Notes: generated by a model not told the origin, from the letters alone. A DNA stretch of 64,000 nucleotides from SAR324 cluster bacterium JCVI-SC AAA005 (GCA_000224765.2 AGAU01000083.1:43424-107423); one strand, 5' to 3'. Counted from the stretch's first letter, positions 25,123 to 34,442 are shown. Made by a program: numbers and translations.

Positions 25123-26108
25123 GCTGACTGCGCTGCCTTTCGATAGCTGAATGAAGCATCGAATCGTGACAAAACATACTCTCCACATTGTACAGGTGCA
25201 TACTGCACTGACTCTGCTTCTGGAAAGACCTCTGCTGGATCAACCCACGTTTCGAAGTTAGGATCCCAGGCAATTACCATTGAATAGCGCTCTATACTTT
25301 TTCGGTTGATCACGCGATGCAGAGTGGACTGAAAAGCGTTGTTCGTCCAACGAGAAAGTAGGTCTCCTACGTTGACTACCAAAGTATTCTCTAATGGATG
25401 AGCTGTGACCCATTCGCCCTGCCTAGTCTGGACTTCCAAACCACCCACTGAATCCTGCCAGAGTAAGGTCAGACATCCGTAATCTGTATGTGGTGCCACA
25501 CCAAATTGAGTTTCACCAAGGTCAGACGGGTGAGGCGGATAGTAAATCACAGAACTACGGGCGATAGGCTGATTGGTTGCTTGCAGAAATGTTTCTTCGG
25601 GCAGATCAAGGCTGAGGGCAAAAGCCCGCATCATGTCTCTCCCACATTCCAGGCCTGCTTCAAAAAAAGGATAAACTGCTGCTCTGAATTCCGGCATTTG
25701 TGAAGGCCATTGGTTTCTTCCCAAAAATGGATTTTCCTCAGTTATATCAGGGTGTCCCTCTGGTAGATCCAGTCCCCAAACAAAACTCTCTTTCAGATCT
25801 ACTCTTTTGGCCTTTTCCATCTTGGCCTGGCCAACTGCTAGGAAACCGTGGTGATTGGGATTGATCTTGAGCTGGTTTTTCCAACCCAGCGGTTGCTGAA
25901 AAAATTTTTGTGTGGCTACATACGCTTGCTGGATCAACTGTGATGGGATACGATGATTGTTTATGTAGAAAAAGCCAATTCCCTCTGCTGCTTGGCGAAG
26001 TTTTTGAGCAACCTCCTGCTTCAACTTATAGTCACCAGAGCGCAATGTATATACGTCAATCACTGGAATTTCATCAGTTGTGATCGTTTTGGCAGCTGCG
26101 TAACTCAT
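25119..26108 (-). CDS. Isopenicillin-N-synthase-like Fe(II)/2-oxoglutarate oxygenase
   Basis: 329 aa. The N-terminal DIOX_N-type region (EIPVIDVYTLRSGD, FFYINNHRIPSQLI) precedes the catalytic jelly roll. Its iron ligands are His and Asp of APHTDYGCLTLLWQD and the distal His of STLHRVINRK, and the 2OG-binding pair is R-x-S in ERYSMVIAW. First gene of the operon that continues with ABC uptake genes, a PhnZ-like oxygenase and an AhpD-like protein. Members oxidise small molecules such as amino acids, ethylene precursors or antibiotics; bacterial relatives in uptake operons usually start catabolism of the imported compound. A palindrome 54 bases upstream is the likely control site. Confidence 0.9.
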   Translation of the reverse strand: MSYAAAKTITTDEIPVIDVYTLRSGDYKLKQEVAQKLRQAAEGIGFFYINNHRIPSQLIQQAYVATQKFFQQPLGWKNQLKINPNHHGFLAVGQAKMEKAKRVDLKESFVWGLDLPEGHPDITEENPFLGRNQWPSQMPEFRAAVYPFFEAGLECGRDMMRAFALSLDLPEETFLQATNQPIARSSVIYYPPHPSDLGETQFGVAPHTDYGCLTLLWQDSVGGLEVQTRQGEWVTAHPLENTLVVNVGDLLSRWTNNAFQSTLHRVINRKSIERYSMVIAWDPNFETWVDPAEVFPEAESVQYAPVQCGEYVLSRFDASFSYRKAAQSA

Positions 26109-26525
26109 GTAAAGCTTGAGAATGAGGGTTCAAATTACTGGGGCTTATTCTTATCGATACAATGTCCAACATAAATCTTGGACATGAGACACAAAATAGA
26201 TAGTTAATTTGCGAAAGTGTAGTCTGATCGTTTTTCAGAGAACAAGATAAATTCTGAAGCAATACTGAAAGAAGTAGATAATAAAATAGAGAAATACATC
26301 GTATTTCTTACTACTCGGCGGTGTCAAATTTCTTCCAGAGCAAGTAGTCCATCATTTTTCTGAAGGGTATACAGCGACTGAAGATTGAAAAAATTATCTT
26401 GCTCGCTATCATTTCTTGGCAAGCACCACTTCAGGGCTTTACGCACCATAACTGGTACATAGTGTGAAGCCGGTGGCTCAGATCATCAAAAACCCCAACC
26501 TATTTACCTAAAAGCAAGGAATCTC
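26109..26525. other. Divergent promoter region
   Basis: About 415 AT-rich bases between the oxygenase-transport operon (leftward) and the two unknown genes at 26526 (rightward). It contains the palindrome at 26162-26185; nothing else recognisable. An AAGGA ribosome site precedes 26526. Confidence 0.5.
26162..26185. promoter_or_regulatory. Candidate operator palindrome for the oxygenase-transport operon
   Basis: Perfect 8-bp inverted repeat ATGTCCAA-N8-TTGGACAT ending 54 bases upstream of the oxygenase ATG. The size (24 bp, about one helical turn and a half between half-site centres) suits a dimeric repressor or activator. No regulator gene lies next to the operon, so the cognate protein is unknown. 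It is not a terminator, since no T-run adjoins it. Confidence 0.45.
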
Positions 26526-26729
26526 ATGGCAGAATCGAAACACACTCAATCCTGGGCAGAACTGGCGATTGATCTTTACGACAAATTGACTGGTCGCAAT
26601 GCGGAAATCACCTATGAATTCGAAAATATGGAAGTCTGGGCTCCCAGCGGAGTAGGTCAAGATGCGGAGCATGGACACTGGAAAATCAACGGAACTCTAA
26701 AGATCCGCACCCGCGACGTAAAGCAATGA
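26526..26729 (+). CDS. Small hypothetical protein (67 aa)
   Basis: Not recognised. 67 aa, acidic middle, no signal or membrane segment. Notable stretch: SWAELAIDLYDKLTGRNAEITY, with a Trp/His-rich AEHGHWKINGTLKIRTRDV end that looks like a short beta sheet. AAGGA sits at good spacing before ATG. Its stop overlaps the next start (ATGA), so it is translated together with the following 110-aa protein. Confidence 0.6.
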   Translation: MAESKHTQSWAELAIDLYDKLTGRNAEITYEFENMEVWAPSGVGQDAEHGHWKINGTLKIRTRDVKQ

Positions 26730-27058
26730 GTCGTCTGGAGTTTGAAGGTCGGGTCGAAATCGTTGGGAGTGAAAAGGATCAGTTGGTTCTTGTCGGCGAA
26801 GGATCCGCAATTCATCTCCAGTTCACTAGATTGGCTACACTTCGTAAACTTCAACCTTCCTGGAAGTTCCTAATCCAACACCGTCAGACGATGGCGTTCA
26901 ACTTGGACAAACTGCGGCTACCGATTCGGGTCTCAATTGCGCAGCAAGAGATTGCTTCACTGTCTCCAGAGGAGCGACCGAATTGGCTGGCTCGCTTGAT
27001 TGGACTGCCTTATGGCAAGATTCGTTGGCAGAGGCTTCTAAAGTTACTGCTTGGTTAA
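26726..27058 (+). CDS. Hypothetical protein (110 aa) coupled to the preceding gene
   Basis: Not recognised. 110 aa, basic overall, no signal peptide. An N-terminal beta-like half (EFEGRVEIVGSEKDQLVLVG) is followed by IRVSIAQQEIASL and a basic, Trp-containing tail (NWLARLIGLPYGKIRWQRL). The four-base ATGA overlap with the 67-aa gene suggests a two-protein complex. No homologue is called to mind; followed directly by a decayed reductase gene on the other strand. Confidence 0.6.
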   Translation: MSRLEFEGRVEIVGSEKDQLVLVGEGSAIHLQFTRLATLRKLQPSWKFLIQHRQTMAFNLDKLRLPIRVSIAQQEIASLSPEERPNWLARLIGLPYGKIRWQRLLKLLLG

Positions 27059-27129
27059 GGAGTGCTAGAGATGTGGGCATTTCTTGACCAACTTACAGTT
27101 GGCAAACCAGTTCACTAGCTTTGATCTAG

Positions 27130-28030
27130 AAGCACCATTCGGCCCTGGTTCCGGAGTGTCTCCATCCGACTGGAGTACTCAACGGGTAGCGCAATGACAG
27201 AGTCAAGAATTTCCAGTTCCACTGAAGTCAGAGTGAGCCTAGCAACCTACAGGTTATCTTCTAGCTGCTCCCTAGTATTAGCTCCAATGACAATGCTCGT
27301 GATGCCTGTTTGTTGAAGGAACCAAGGTTGGGCCACCCTTGCCAATACGATCACGGGCCTCGGCAACCAGCCGCCTTGCATCGACGGGGCTGAATGCGCG
27401 CCCTCAATCCACCGGTGGAAAATCAAAGCTAGTGCGTCAGGCTCCTCCTGGCCTGTCACTATTCCTTAGGAAATCGGCACTGAGCAAACTTTCAGCAAGG
27501 AGTCTCCAAACCATTACTCCGATTGATTCCTTACAAATAGGCAAGACCTCACGTTCCAAGTCACGTCCCACCAAGGTATAGTTTGAACGGACTCGAACCG
27601 GTTACAATGATTGGCTTTTGCAACTTTCTAGGCTGCCTGAATTGAAATTCCGATATGGCACACCTCGCCACTAAATACTAGAGCCATCCAAGGCTTACAA
27701 GATCTCATCAATGGTTGTCAGTAGATCAAGTCCGTGAATTTGGTAGAGATTAATGTGCTTCAAGCCCAGCTTTCGTATGGAGGTATTCACTTCATGATGA
27801 ATGTGCACCCGAGTCAATTCCATGTCATTGATACCCGACCGCATGCATCTAAGAATTTTTGTTGTGATCACTGAATTCTAACTAGGAATTCTCATGTCTC
27901 GAATTGCTTGCCCTAGTAGCTCTTCACTCCAACCTTCGTGGTAGAATTCGGCTATATCCATGAAGATTACACCAGCTTCGGCAGTATTCCATTTGATGAT
28001 TCCTTCCAAAGGATGGAGGACTTTTGAGAT
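27130..28030 (-). pseudogene. Aldo/keto reductase pseudogene
   Basis: Minus-strand remnants in different frames line up, in order, with an aldo/keto reductase. They are TAEAGVIFMDIAEFYHEG (catalytic Asp/Tyr region), SEELLGQAI, the Lys segment ITTKI, NLYQIHG (catalytic His), TLVGRDLEREVLPIC, FDFPPVD, PWFLQQTGITSIVIGAN with EQLEDNL, and finally LPVEYSSRMETL. Several frameshifts and stops separate the pieces and the first 35 or so residues are missing. It cannot make an enzyme. The order and spacing match the YajO/Tas-like branch. It sits just past the end of a pentapeptide-repeat gene. Confidence 0.82.
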
Positions 28031-28065
28031 CTGATTCAAGAATTCAACATCTTACTCCTTCGTTA

Positions 28066-28542
28066 TCAATTGCTCAGCACACAACCACTGTACTCCACCC
28101 TGCCATCTGGCAGGATCGTGTTGCATAGCTTGGCTCGGAGCATGAGAGCTCCTGAGAGTTTTGCTCCTTCCAAGTTGGCTCCATCGAAGTTCACCCCTTG
28201 TAAATTAGCGCCCTGCAAATCCGCCCCGCGCAGATCCGCTCCCTGAAAATTTGCGTTCTGCAGATCAGCCCCCATCAGCTTAGCACCCTGCAAATAGCTC
28301 TTCTGAAAGTTCACTCGTTGAAGGAACGCAATCTGCAGATTCACATCCCACAAGTTTGCACGCTGCAAGTTGCTGTCAACCAACACAGCCCCCTTCAGAT
28401 TCTCATTTCTCAGATTCATGTCTGACAAATCACATTCTAGACAACGCTTCGTCTGCATCAACCGATCAAAGTGTGCCTGATTTAAAGCCCAGACTGTCGT
28501 TCCCAGCCAGAAGCTAACGAAAATAAGAATTGTTCTTTTCAT
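28066..28542 (-). CDS. Exported Cys-capped pentapeptide-repeat protein
   Basis: 158 aa from ATG 28542, chosen because AGGA lies 7 bases ahead and a signal peptide (MKRTILIFVSFWLGTTVWA) begins there. The mature N-terminus has the cap TKRCLECDLSDMNL. About 17 A(D/N)LxX-type repeats follow (for example LQGADLRGADLQGANLQ), forming a right-handed quadrilateral beta-helix in this fold. The C-terminus is LCNTILPDGRVEYSGC plus five residues, the family's closing signature. The two N-terminal Cys and two C-terminal Cys could form disulfides in the periplasm. It follows a cysteine synthase gene (about 140 bases) on the same strand. Function unknown. Confidence 0.85.
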   Translation of the reverse strand: MKRTILIFVSFWLGTTVWALNQAHFDRLMQTKRCLECDLSDMNLRNENLKGAVLVDSNLQRANLWDVNLQIAFLQRVNFQKSYLQGAKLMGADLQNANFQGADLRGADLQGANLQGVNFDGANLEGAKLSGALMLRAKLCNTILPDGRVEYSGCVLSN

Positions 28543-28682
28543 GAAGTGTCCTGGTGAGTAGATAGATTGTAAGATTTCACTATTTGAGAAATCTGTGCAT
28601 TTAATTCTTTGGAGTGAGCAAAGAACAAACCTATACTCTTTGAAAGGGTAGAACAATACTGATTTCAATCTACGTAGAGTAC

Positions 28683-29768
28683 TCAACTCTCCGACATCTG
28701 GTAACCAGGAGTTGACTTTGAAAGAGCAATTTCTTCATCCGTCATGTCTTCGCTGATTGCCTCAAAAAGTGGGGAGGAAAGATAGCGCTCTCCAGTATCT
28801 GCTAGCATGCAGAGGATGACAGATCCAGGCTCTGCTTGCTGAGCAATCTCAACCGCCACCGCAAAGGATGAGCCCCCTGAAATTCCAGTAAAGATCCCTT
28901 CCTGAGTTGCTAATTTACGAGACCATTCAATGCCAGCAGCACCCGCAATCGGAACCAGTTCATCAAACAGTTTATTATCAATGGACTCCTGCAGAACTAG
29001 GGGAATGAAGTCTGGTGTCCAGCCCTGAATAGGGTGCGGTTCAAAGTGAGGGTGACTCACAGACGGAGAACCATCTGCATCTCGCTGCTGAACATGACCA
29101 CTACCAACAACCTGAGCATTTGCAGGCTCGCTGAGGATGATCCGAGTTTCTGGGCGTTCCTTACGTAGCACCCGAGCTACACCGGTAACTGTTCCCCCAG
29201 TACCATATCCTGTGACCCAGTAGTCCAGTCGCTCTCCAGCAAAATCAGCAATGATCTCACGGGCGGTTGTATTCTCATGAATATCAGCGTTGTCTGTAGT
29301 CTCAAACTGGTGCGCCAGGAACCAACCGTTAGACTCTGCCAGTTCCGCTGCTTTCTTGTACATTCCGAAGCCTTTCTGGGCTCTTGGTGTCAGAACAACT
29401 TTGGCTCCTAAGAAACGCATCAGCTTACGTCGTTCAATGGAAAAACTATCCGCCATTGTGACTACTAGAGGATAGCCTTTAGCTGCACAGACCATTGCAA
29501 GGCCAATTCCTGTATTGCCACTGGTAGCTTCAACCACAGTCTGCCCAGGTTTAAGGTCACCTCGCTTTTCGGCTTCTTCAATGATACTAATTGCCAATCG
29601 ATCTTTGACCGATGCAGCAGGATTAAATGCTTCAGCTTTCACATAAAGCCGAACTCCCTTTGGAGCAAGTTTGTTGATCCGAATACATGGAGTATTGCCG
29701 ATCGTTTCAACGATCGAATCATATAGTCGTCCCTGACCGTAGGTACTTCGTTTGTCGTTGTTTGCCAT
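28683..29768 (-). CDS. Cysteine synthase (O-acetylserine sulfhydrylase, CysK-like)
   Basis: 361 aa PLP enzyme of the fold-type II family. PLP Lys lies in AASVKDRLA (about 55), the substrate loop is EATSGNTGIG, the phosphate loop GYGTGGTVTG and the pyridine-binding region CMLADTGERYLSS. It makes cysteine from O-acetylserine and sulfide. It is about 40 residues longer than E. coli CysK, with an insert around 230-250 containing GSGHVQQRDADG and a longer C-terminus, as in several alphaproteobacterial-type enzymes. GAGGAG sits at ideal spacing before ATG. A second, different cysteine synthase-like gene lies at 58416-59426, so the two may differ in substrate. Confidence 0.88.
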   Translation of the reverse strand: MANNDKRSTYGQGRLYDSIVETIGNTPCIRINKLAPKGVRLYVKAEAFNPAASVKDRLAISIIEEAEKRGDLKPGQTVVEATSGNTGIGLAMVCAAKGYPLVVTMADSFSIERRKLMRFLGAKVVLTPRAQKGFGMYKKAAELAESNGWFLAHQFETTDNADIHENTTAREIIADFAGERLDYWVTGYGTGGTVTGVARVLRKERPETRIILSEPANAQVVGSGHVQQRDADGSPSVSHPHFEPHPIQGWTPDFIPLVLQESIDNKLFDELVPIAGAAGIEWSRKLATQEGIFTGISGGSSFAVAVEIAQQAEPGSVILCMLADTGERYLSSPLFEAISEDMTDEEIALSKSTPGYQMSES

Positions 29769-30029
29769 GGAATTCTCCTCTTATACAGGAAGTGATGTAA
29801 CGTTGTTAAGCCCAGTTGTTAACAACAAGACGAATGGAACACAAGTACATTTCTTGATCCTCTCTTCAGAAGCTCACTAAGCTCACTTTAAATAAGAGGA
29901 TAGCTTAATTTGGCTGGACTTTCCACAGGCCCTCTTCATCGTGAATTATCCTCCTGATGGAAATATTGTTTCCACTTTTCATAAAATTCACTTTCCCTCA
30001 TCAATAGAATTTAATTTTATAAAGCACTT

Positions 30030-31394
30030 ATGAATGCTGCTCTGATCATTGAGGAAAGCCAAGTTTTGCTGCGCATTGGATTACCCGTCGTAGTCTCAGG
30101 AGTGCTGAACCTCTCAATGCAGTTTGTTGACACCGTGATGACTGGACATGCTGGCCCGAATGAGCTGGCAGCAGTTGCCTCAGCAAGTGCTTTATTCCAT
30201 CAAATCTTTTGCTTGGGCATTGGTGTGATGGTAGCCTTGACCCCAATCGTCGCTCAACTAGAAGGGTCAGGTAATATTCGCAAAATTAGCCCCAGTGTTC
30301 GACAAGGCATTTGGATTAGTATGTTGCTGGCTTTGCTTAGTATGCTGGTACTTCCTCATATGGATCATCTGTTGCGCTGGATGGACTATGAACCCGATGT
30401 TGTCAGAATCACTGATGGCTATCTGGAAGCAGTTATCTGGGGATTACCCGCAGCCTATGTCTTTCTGGCCATCCGGCATAGTCTCGATGGTCTTGGAATC
30501 ACTAGGCCTTGCATGTACCTCACTCTCTTAGGCTTATGTGTCAACATTATTGGCAACTACACCCTGATCTTCGGCAATTTTGGTTTTCCAAAGATGGGTG
30601 CTGTGGGAGCTGGATGGACGACCGCCATCGCACATTGGGTAATTCTGATAGGAGCGCTGCTTTATCTGCAATCTAGTCAAAAAACTAAAACTATTCGCTT
30701 TCTGAGTCGATTTGACTGGCCCATTTGGAGCTATTGGCGGGAAATTTTGCGAGTCGGCATTCCAAGTGGTCTCAGTTTCGGGGCAGAAGTCTGCATGTTC
30801 ACAGTAATTGCCCTGATGATGGGTAAGTTTGGGGTAGTCGCACTGGCAGCGCACCAGATTTCCATCAATGTAGCAGGCTTGGCTTTCATGATCCCGTTGG
30901 GAATCTCTGCAGCGATCTCCCAACGAGTGGGTAATGCGGTTGGTCAAAAAAATTGGCAGGAAGTCCGTTTTCGAGGTTGGCTGGGAGTCGGTGTTTGTGT
31001 CGGCATCATGACCATGACTGCCAGCATTCTCGTTCTGTTTCCACACGCAATCAGTGGACTCTACACAAGTGATCCTGCTGTCACCGAACTAACAATCCAG
31101 ATTCTTTGGATGGCAGCTTTGTTCCAGCTCTCAGATGGATTGCAGGTCTCCACAATGAGTGCCTTACGGGGACTGAAGGATACCCGCATTCCCTTACTAA
31201 CTAACTTGCTTTCCTATTGGCCTGTTGGAATGGGGTTGGCCTATCTCTTTGGATTTGTTTGGGAATGGGGTGCTATCAGCGTCTGGGGCGGTCTGATCGC
31301 TGGGTTGAGTGTAGCGGCTGTTCTGCACAGTCTGCGCTTCCATTTGCTTTCGAGGGGCTCCCATCAGTTGGTATCCTTGCCGATTCGCCCTTGA
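30030..31394 (+). CDS. MATE-family efflux transporter
   Basis: 454 aa with twelve membrane segments, the standard MATE size (NorM branch). Family stretches: GLPVVVSGVLNLSMQFVDTV in helix 1, AAVASASALFHQIF, the second-half repeat GIPSGLSFGAEVCMFTVIAL and ALAAHQISINVAGLAFMIPL with GISAAISQRVGNAVGQ. It exports cationic compounds in exchange for Na+ or H+. Stands alone, divergent from the cysteine synthase gene with a 261-base promoter region. A second, distinct MATE gene lies at 45953-47263. Confidence 0.9.
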   Translation: MNAALIIEESQVLLRIGLPVVVSGVLNLSMQFVDTVMTGHAGPNELAAVASASALFHQIFCLGIGVMVALTPIVAQLEGSGNIRKISPSVRQGIWISMLLALLSMLVLPHMDHLLRWMDYEPDVVRITDGYLEAVIWGLPAAYVFLAIRHSLDGLGITRPCMYLTLLGLCVNIIGNYTLIFGNFGFPKMGAVGAGWTTAIAHWVILIGALLYLQSSQKTKTIRFLSRFDWPIWSYWREILRVGIPSGLSFGAEVCMFTVIALMMGKFGVVALAAHQISINVAGLAFMIPLGISAAISQRVGNAVGQKNWQEVRFRGWLGVGVCVGIMTMTASILVLFPHAISGLYTSDPAVTELTIQILWMAALFQLSDGLQVSTMSALRGLKDTRIPLLTNLLSYWPVGMGLAYLFGFVWEWGAISVWGGLIAGLSVAAVLHSLRFHLLSRGSHQLVSLPIRP

Positions 31395-31572
31395 GAAATC
31401 TTTCCTGAAAGTTTGATCTCAAAGTAGGGTCTTCCCATCTTTCTCGATGTCGGTTGTCGTTGGTGTTGCCTTTGCTTGTCTGACGGGTTCTTCCGTGAGA
31501 TTATTTCTGCCAACTCTGTCCCAGCCATTGAACAGGGAGTTCAGCGCCCGGGGAACTGTGCTGAACCAAATT

Positions 31573-32271
31573 ATGAGACCCCACTTTAGATGCTTGTTGC
31601 TTTTTGCCTTTCTTTGCATATCAACCTTTTCTTCGGCTTTTCCACAAGAAGAGAAGGAGGAAAGTGGGAAGGATAAGACGCTTAGCTGGTTTGCCACCGG
31701 TCCCACTAAAGCCGACTTCAGAGCACAGAATTCAGACCTGGCCCTGACGATGAATGGCATGCATAACGAGATTACTTTTTGGCAGGATCGTGGCTTTGAT
31801 GGCGGACTATTGGACGGGTTACACTTGCTGAGTCTGTCATTTCAAGGGGAAGGAACTGATAGTTCTGGCAACGATCATGTTGTCGAATATCGCAACCTAA
31901 GTTTCGCTTATTCACTTGGCTATGATCTGCGACTGGGGCTTGCTCATCTGCAACCCTATGCTGCGTTTGGACTCGGCATGGACTACCACAATGCTACTCA
32001 CACTTCAGCCTCAGGAAAAATCACACCTTATGAGGAGAAGAGTGAGTGGGGTTACCAATTCTATTATGGCCTAAATTTGATCCTAGAAGTCTCTGGCAAA
32101 CTTTGGTTGGGCTATGCGATCAACTACTTTACAGATTCACTGAAGATTCAGTATCATGACATCAAAGCGACCATTACACCTCGACAAAGTCAAACCTTGA
32201 TGCTGGTCTGGAATTGGGAACGACTGCATATCGAAACAATTGATCCCAATGCGGCTTTCTTTAGATTCTAA
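31573..32271 (+). CDS. Putative outer-membrane beta-barrel protein
   Basis: 232 aa from ATG 31573, where a signal peptide begins (CLLLFAFLCISTFSSAF). The frame is open further upstream but without signal character. After a charged linker, the protein is a series of alternating strands (LHLLSLSFQG, RNLSFAYSLGYDLRLGLAHL, PYAAFGLGMDYHNA, YQFYYGLNLILEVSG, LWLGYAINYF, SQTLMLVWNWERL) and ends in Phe (FFRF), the usual terminal residue recognised by the barrel-assembly machinery. Resembles OmpW/MipA-type or opacity-like small barrels; no specific family is claimed. Confidence 0.65.
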   Translation: MRPHFRCLLLFAFLCISTFSSAFPQEEKEESGKDKTLSWFATGPTKADFRAQNSDLALTMNGMHNEITFWQDRGFDGGLLDGLHLLSLSFQGEGTDSSGNDHVVEYRNLSFAYSLGYDLRLGLAHLQPYAAFGLGMDYHNATHTSASGKITPYEEKSEWGYQFYYGLNLILEVSGKLWLGYAINYFTDSLKIQYHDIKATITPRQSQTLMLVWNWERLHIETIDPNAAFFRF

Positions 32272-33254
32272 AATTTATTGAAGTCTTGTTCCTGATCACT
32301 TCGCAATTCCTATGGCAACCTTGGTCAAATGAGATTTTGTTGCTACACTTCTTTGGGGTCCATCACTCGGAAACAAACAGGAGGAAGCAGCTCCGGATCA
32401 ATTATCGCCTCGTATGCATATGATAGATTAGACCCGTCTTTACAATGATATAACAACCGATAGGATCTTCAGGCGTGGAGATAATGATCGGGATACCGCT
32501 GTAGCTGAAAAGGTAGCAAATTCGTCAGCAGAGCCGGTGACTTCATAGCAGACACCGGCTATAGACCCTTCCAAATGCTTGCTCAAATCTAGCCTTATGA
32601 TGCACCAGTTCATGGTCGACTGTGGTGCTAACTGTGCTCAGACCACTCTCATTGAGAGCATCCAGACAAAATTGTCTCAAAAGCCAAGATTCTCTTTTGC
32701 AAAGATGCCGACTCCCCAAAAAATTACTGCTATTGTAGTAACACAACCAGCACCAGTAGTGAACCTAATTAAGCATCATCTTCCAGAGAAGCAACCGTCC
32801 TTTTGGGACTGTTCAGATCGTTGGCCATTCAGCGATCTACCATGGGGACCCCAACCAAAGATGCTCAATAAAGGCAAGCAAGTGAGGACTTCCCAGCCCT
32901 AGGGTTTCAACCGTTTCCGGGCACTTTTTGACAGCGCCAGTGATAGAAAACCCATCAGAAATCCATAGCGTTGCTAACTCATCAAATTTGGCGGATTTTT
33001 CGAACTAGTCATCCGCCCTCAATTGGTTTATTAAAAAGAGTCTACGTAAATTCCTTTTGACTCCCTTTCCGGTCAAGGGTATGCATCGGTAAAGACTTTG
33101 AATCACCATGGCAGGAATTCACTGCGGCTTCAATCGCCACCATCGGAAGGGGACGTATCGAACCAACTCGAATCACTCCCTGCCTCTGTCGTCTCGTGCT
33201 AGTTTGTGTTCACAACAAATATTCACAGATCTCAACCCGATGGAGAATTCAACC
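32272..33254. other. Long region without an intact gene
   Basis: About 980 bases. Short frames on both strands overlap at 32543-32902, and the minus-strand one (STVSTTVDHELVHHKARF) has protein-like character, but stops break every frame and I cannot identify a parent gene. Best described as eroded coding DNA. The last 15 bases carry the ribosome site (GGAG) of the next gene. Confidence 0.4.
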
Positions 33255-33965
33255 ATGCACCTACCGCTCTTCGCCAGTTCTAAGTTACTCATATCGAGCC
33301 TAGTAGCCTTGCTTGTTGGCGCCAATCTGTGTGCCGTAGATTCAAAGGATTTGAAAAAGCTGAAAGAAGGGCAATGCGAAGGCTGTGATCTGAAATTTGC
33401 CCAACTCCAAGGGCGCGAACTACTGGGGGTAAATCTATTTGAAGCCAATCTTCAGAAAGCAAACCTTGTTGGCAGCAAATTGGCTGGAGCTAGACTGCTC
33501 TCGGCAAATCTAGTGGACGCAAAGCTTCGAGAAGCTTCGCTTATTCATGCTCAACTAGTCGGTGCAGATTTAGAAGGGGCTGACCTGGATCGCGCGGACC
33601 TGTTTGAGGCCAATCTGGAAATTGCTAACCTGCAGTGGGCCAACCTTGCAGGAGCCTCGCTAGAAAACGCTAATTTAGGGTTGGCCAACCTCTACAAGGC
33701 CAATCTTCAGGGAGCCGACCTGCGTGGTGCAAATCTAACTGGAGCAATGCTTGGTGAAGCAAACCTGAGTAACGCCAATTTGGAGGGCGCCCGCCTGATG
33801 GTAGTCAACCTAAGTCGCGCAAATCTCAAAGGCGCAAATCTCAAAGGCGCAAAGATCCACGAGGCAATCTTTAGTGGAGCGGATCTGACCGATGTAGAAA
33901 TGACCGATGCTCAGATTTGTAGAACCCGAATGCCAGCTGGGAATATGGTTTATAGAGATTGTTGA
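33255..33965 (+). CDS. Exported Cys-capped pentapeptide-repeat protein
   Basis: 236 aa from ATG 33255, chosen because GGAG lies 9 bases ahead; the ATG at 33240 has no ribosome site. Signal peptide: LFASSKLLISSLVALLVG. The mature start is DSKDLKKLKEGQCEGCDL, the family's cap with C-x-x-C. About 35 pentapeptide units follow in an almost unbroken run (LVGADLEGADLDRADLFEAN and on), the longest of the family here. The end is ICRTRMPAGNMVYRDC, the same closing signature with Ala for Asp. Predicted as a long right-handed beta-helix in the periplasm. Flanked by a gene-poor region and a PilZ gene. Confidence 0.85.
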   Translation: MHLPLFASSKLLISSLVALLVGANLCAVDSKDLKKLKEGQCEGCDLKFAQLQGRELLGVNLFEANLQKANLVGSKLAGARLLSANLVDAKLREASLIHAQLVGADLEGADLDRADLFEANLEIANLQWANLAGASLENANLGLANLYKANLQGADLRGANLTGAMLGEANLSNANLEGARLMVVNLSRANLKGANLKGAKIHEAIFSGADLTDVEMTDAQICRTRMPAGNMVYRDC

Positions 33966-34046
33966 TTAGACACGATATCAACCGCTTCTGAAAATACTAA
34001 AAACGATCGCCCGGCAGGGTAAAAATGAAGGCAAAGTTGGGTGACT

Positions 34047-34442
34047 TTATTGATGTGTTTGGTGCTTGTGGATTTCAATCAGCTGCTCGATTCCATGTTC
34101 ATGGAACAGCGCCCCCCGAAAATCGACATTGATGATATAATGATCGTTTGCTGTGTGATGGGAGCGTACTACTAAAGCATGAATAGGCGAGCAGGCGACT
34201 AACTCCTCTGCATTAGCCTCTGAAGGAGTATAAAAAGTCATGCTGATTTTCGCATGAGGGCTGCAGTGATTATTCGCAATCATCTTGCACCCTCCCATGC
34301 TGATATCGAGTACTTTCACTACTCCCTCATTCTCGTTATACTGAAGTGTCGCGGGTAGAACCACTGGAAAACGTTTGTGATATCTTCGGCAGTCTCCTCG
34401 ATAGTGCTTGCTGTCAACAAATCTCACTTCATGGTTTCGCAT
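34047..34442 (-). CDS. Single-domain PilZ protein
   Basis: 131 aa, one PilZ domain. Both cyclic-di-GMP motifs are intact: R-x-x-x-R in RRYHKRFPV (about 19-27) and D-x-S-x-x-G in VLDISMGGCKM (about 44-54). A C-terminal helix (HEHGIEQLIEIHKHQ) completes the domain. Likely a cytoplasmic cyclic-di-GMP receptor that passes the signal to an unknown partner, such as motility, polysaccharide or secretion machinery. It contrasts with the tandem-PilZ membrane protein at 13744, whose first motifs are incomplete. No partner gene is adjacent. Confidence 0.85.
   Translation of the reverse strand: MRNHEVRFVDSKHYRGDCRRYHKRFPVVLPATLQYNENEGVVKVLDISMGGCKMIANNHCSPHAKISMTFYTPSEANAEELVACSPIHALVVRSHHTANDHYIINVDFRGALFHEHGIEQLIEIHKHQTHQ

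Noticed and set aside
30534..31046. 170-codon minus-strand frame inside the MATE gene
   Set aside because: Antisense of a well-matched MATE transporter; composition follows the sense gene.
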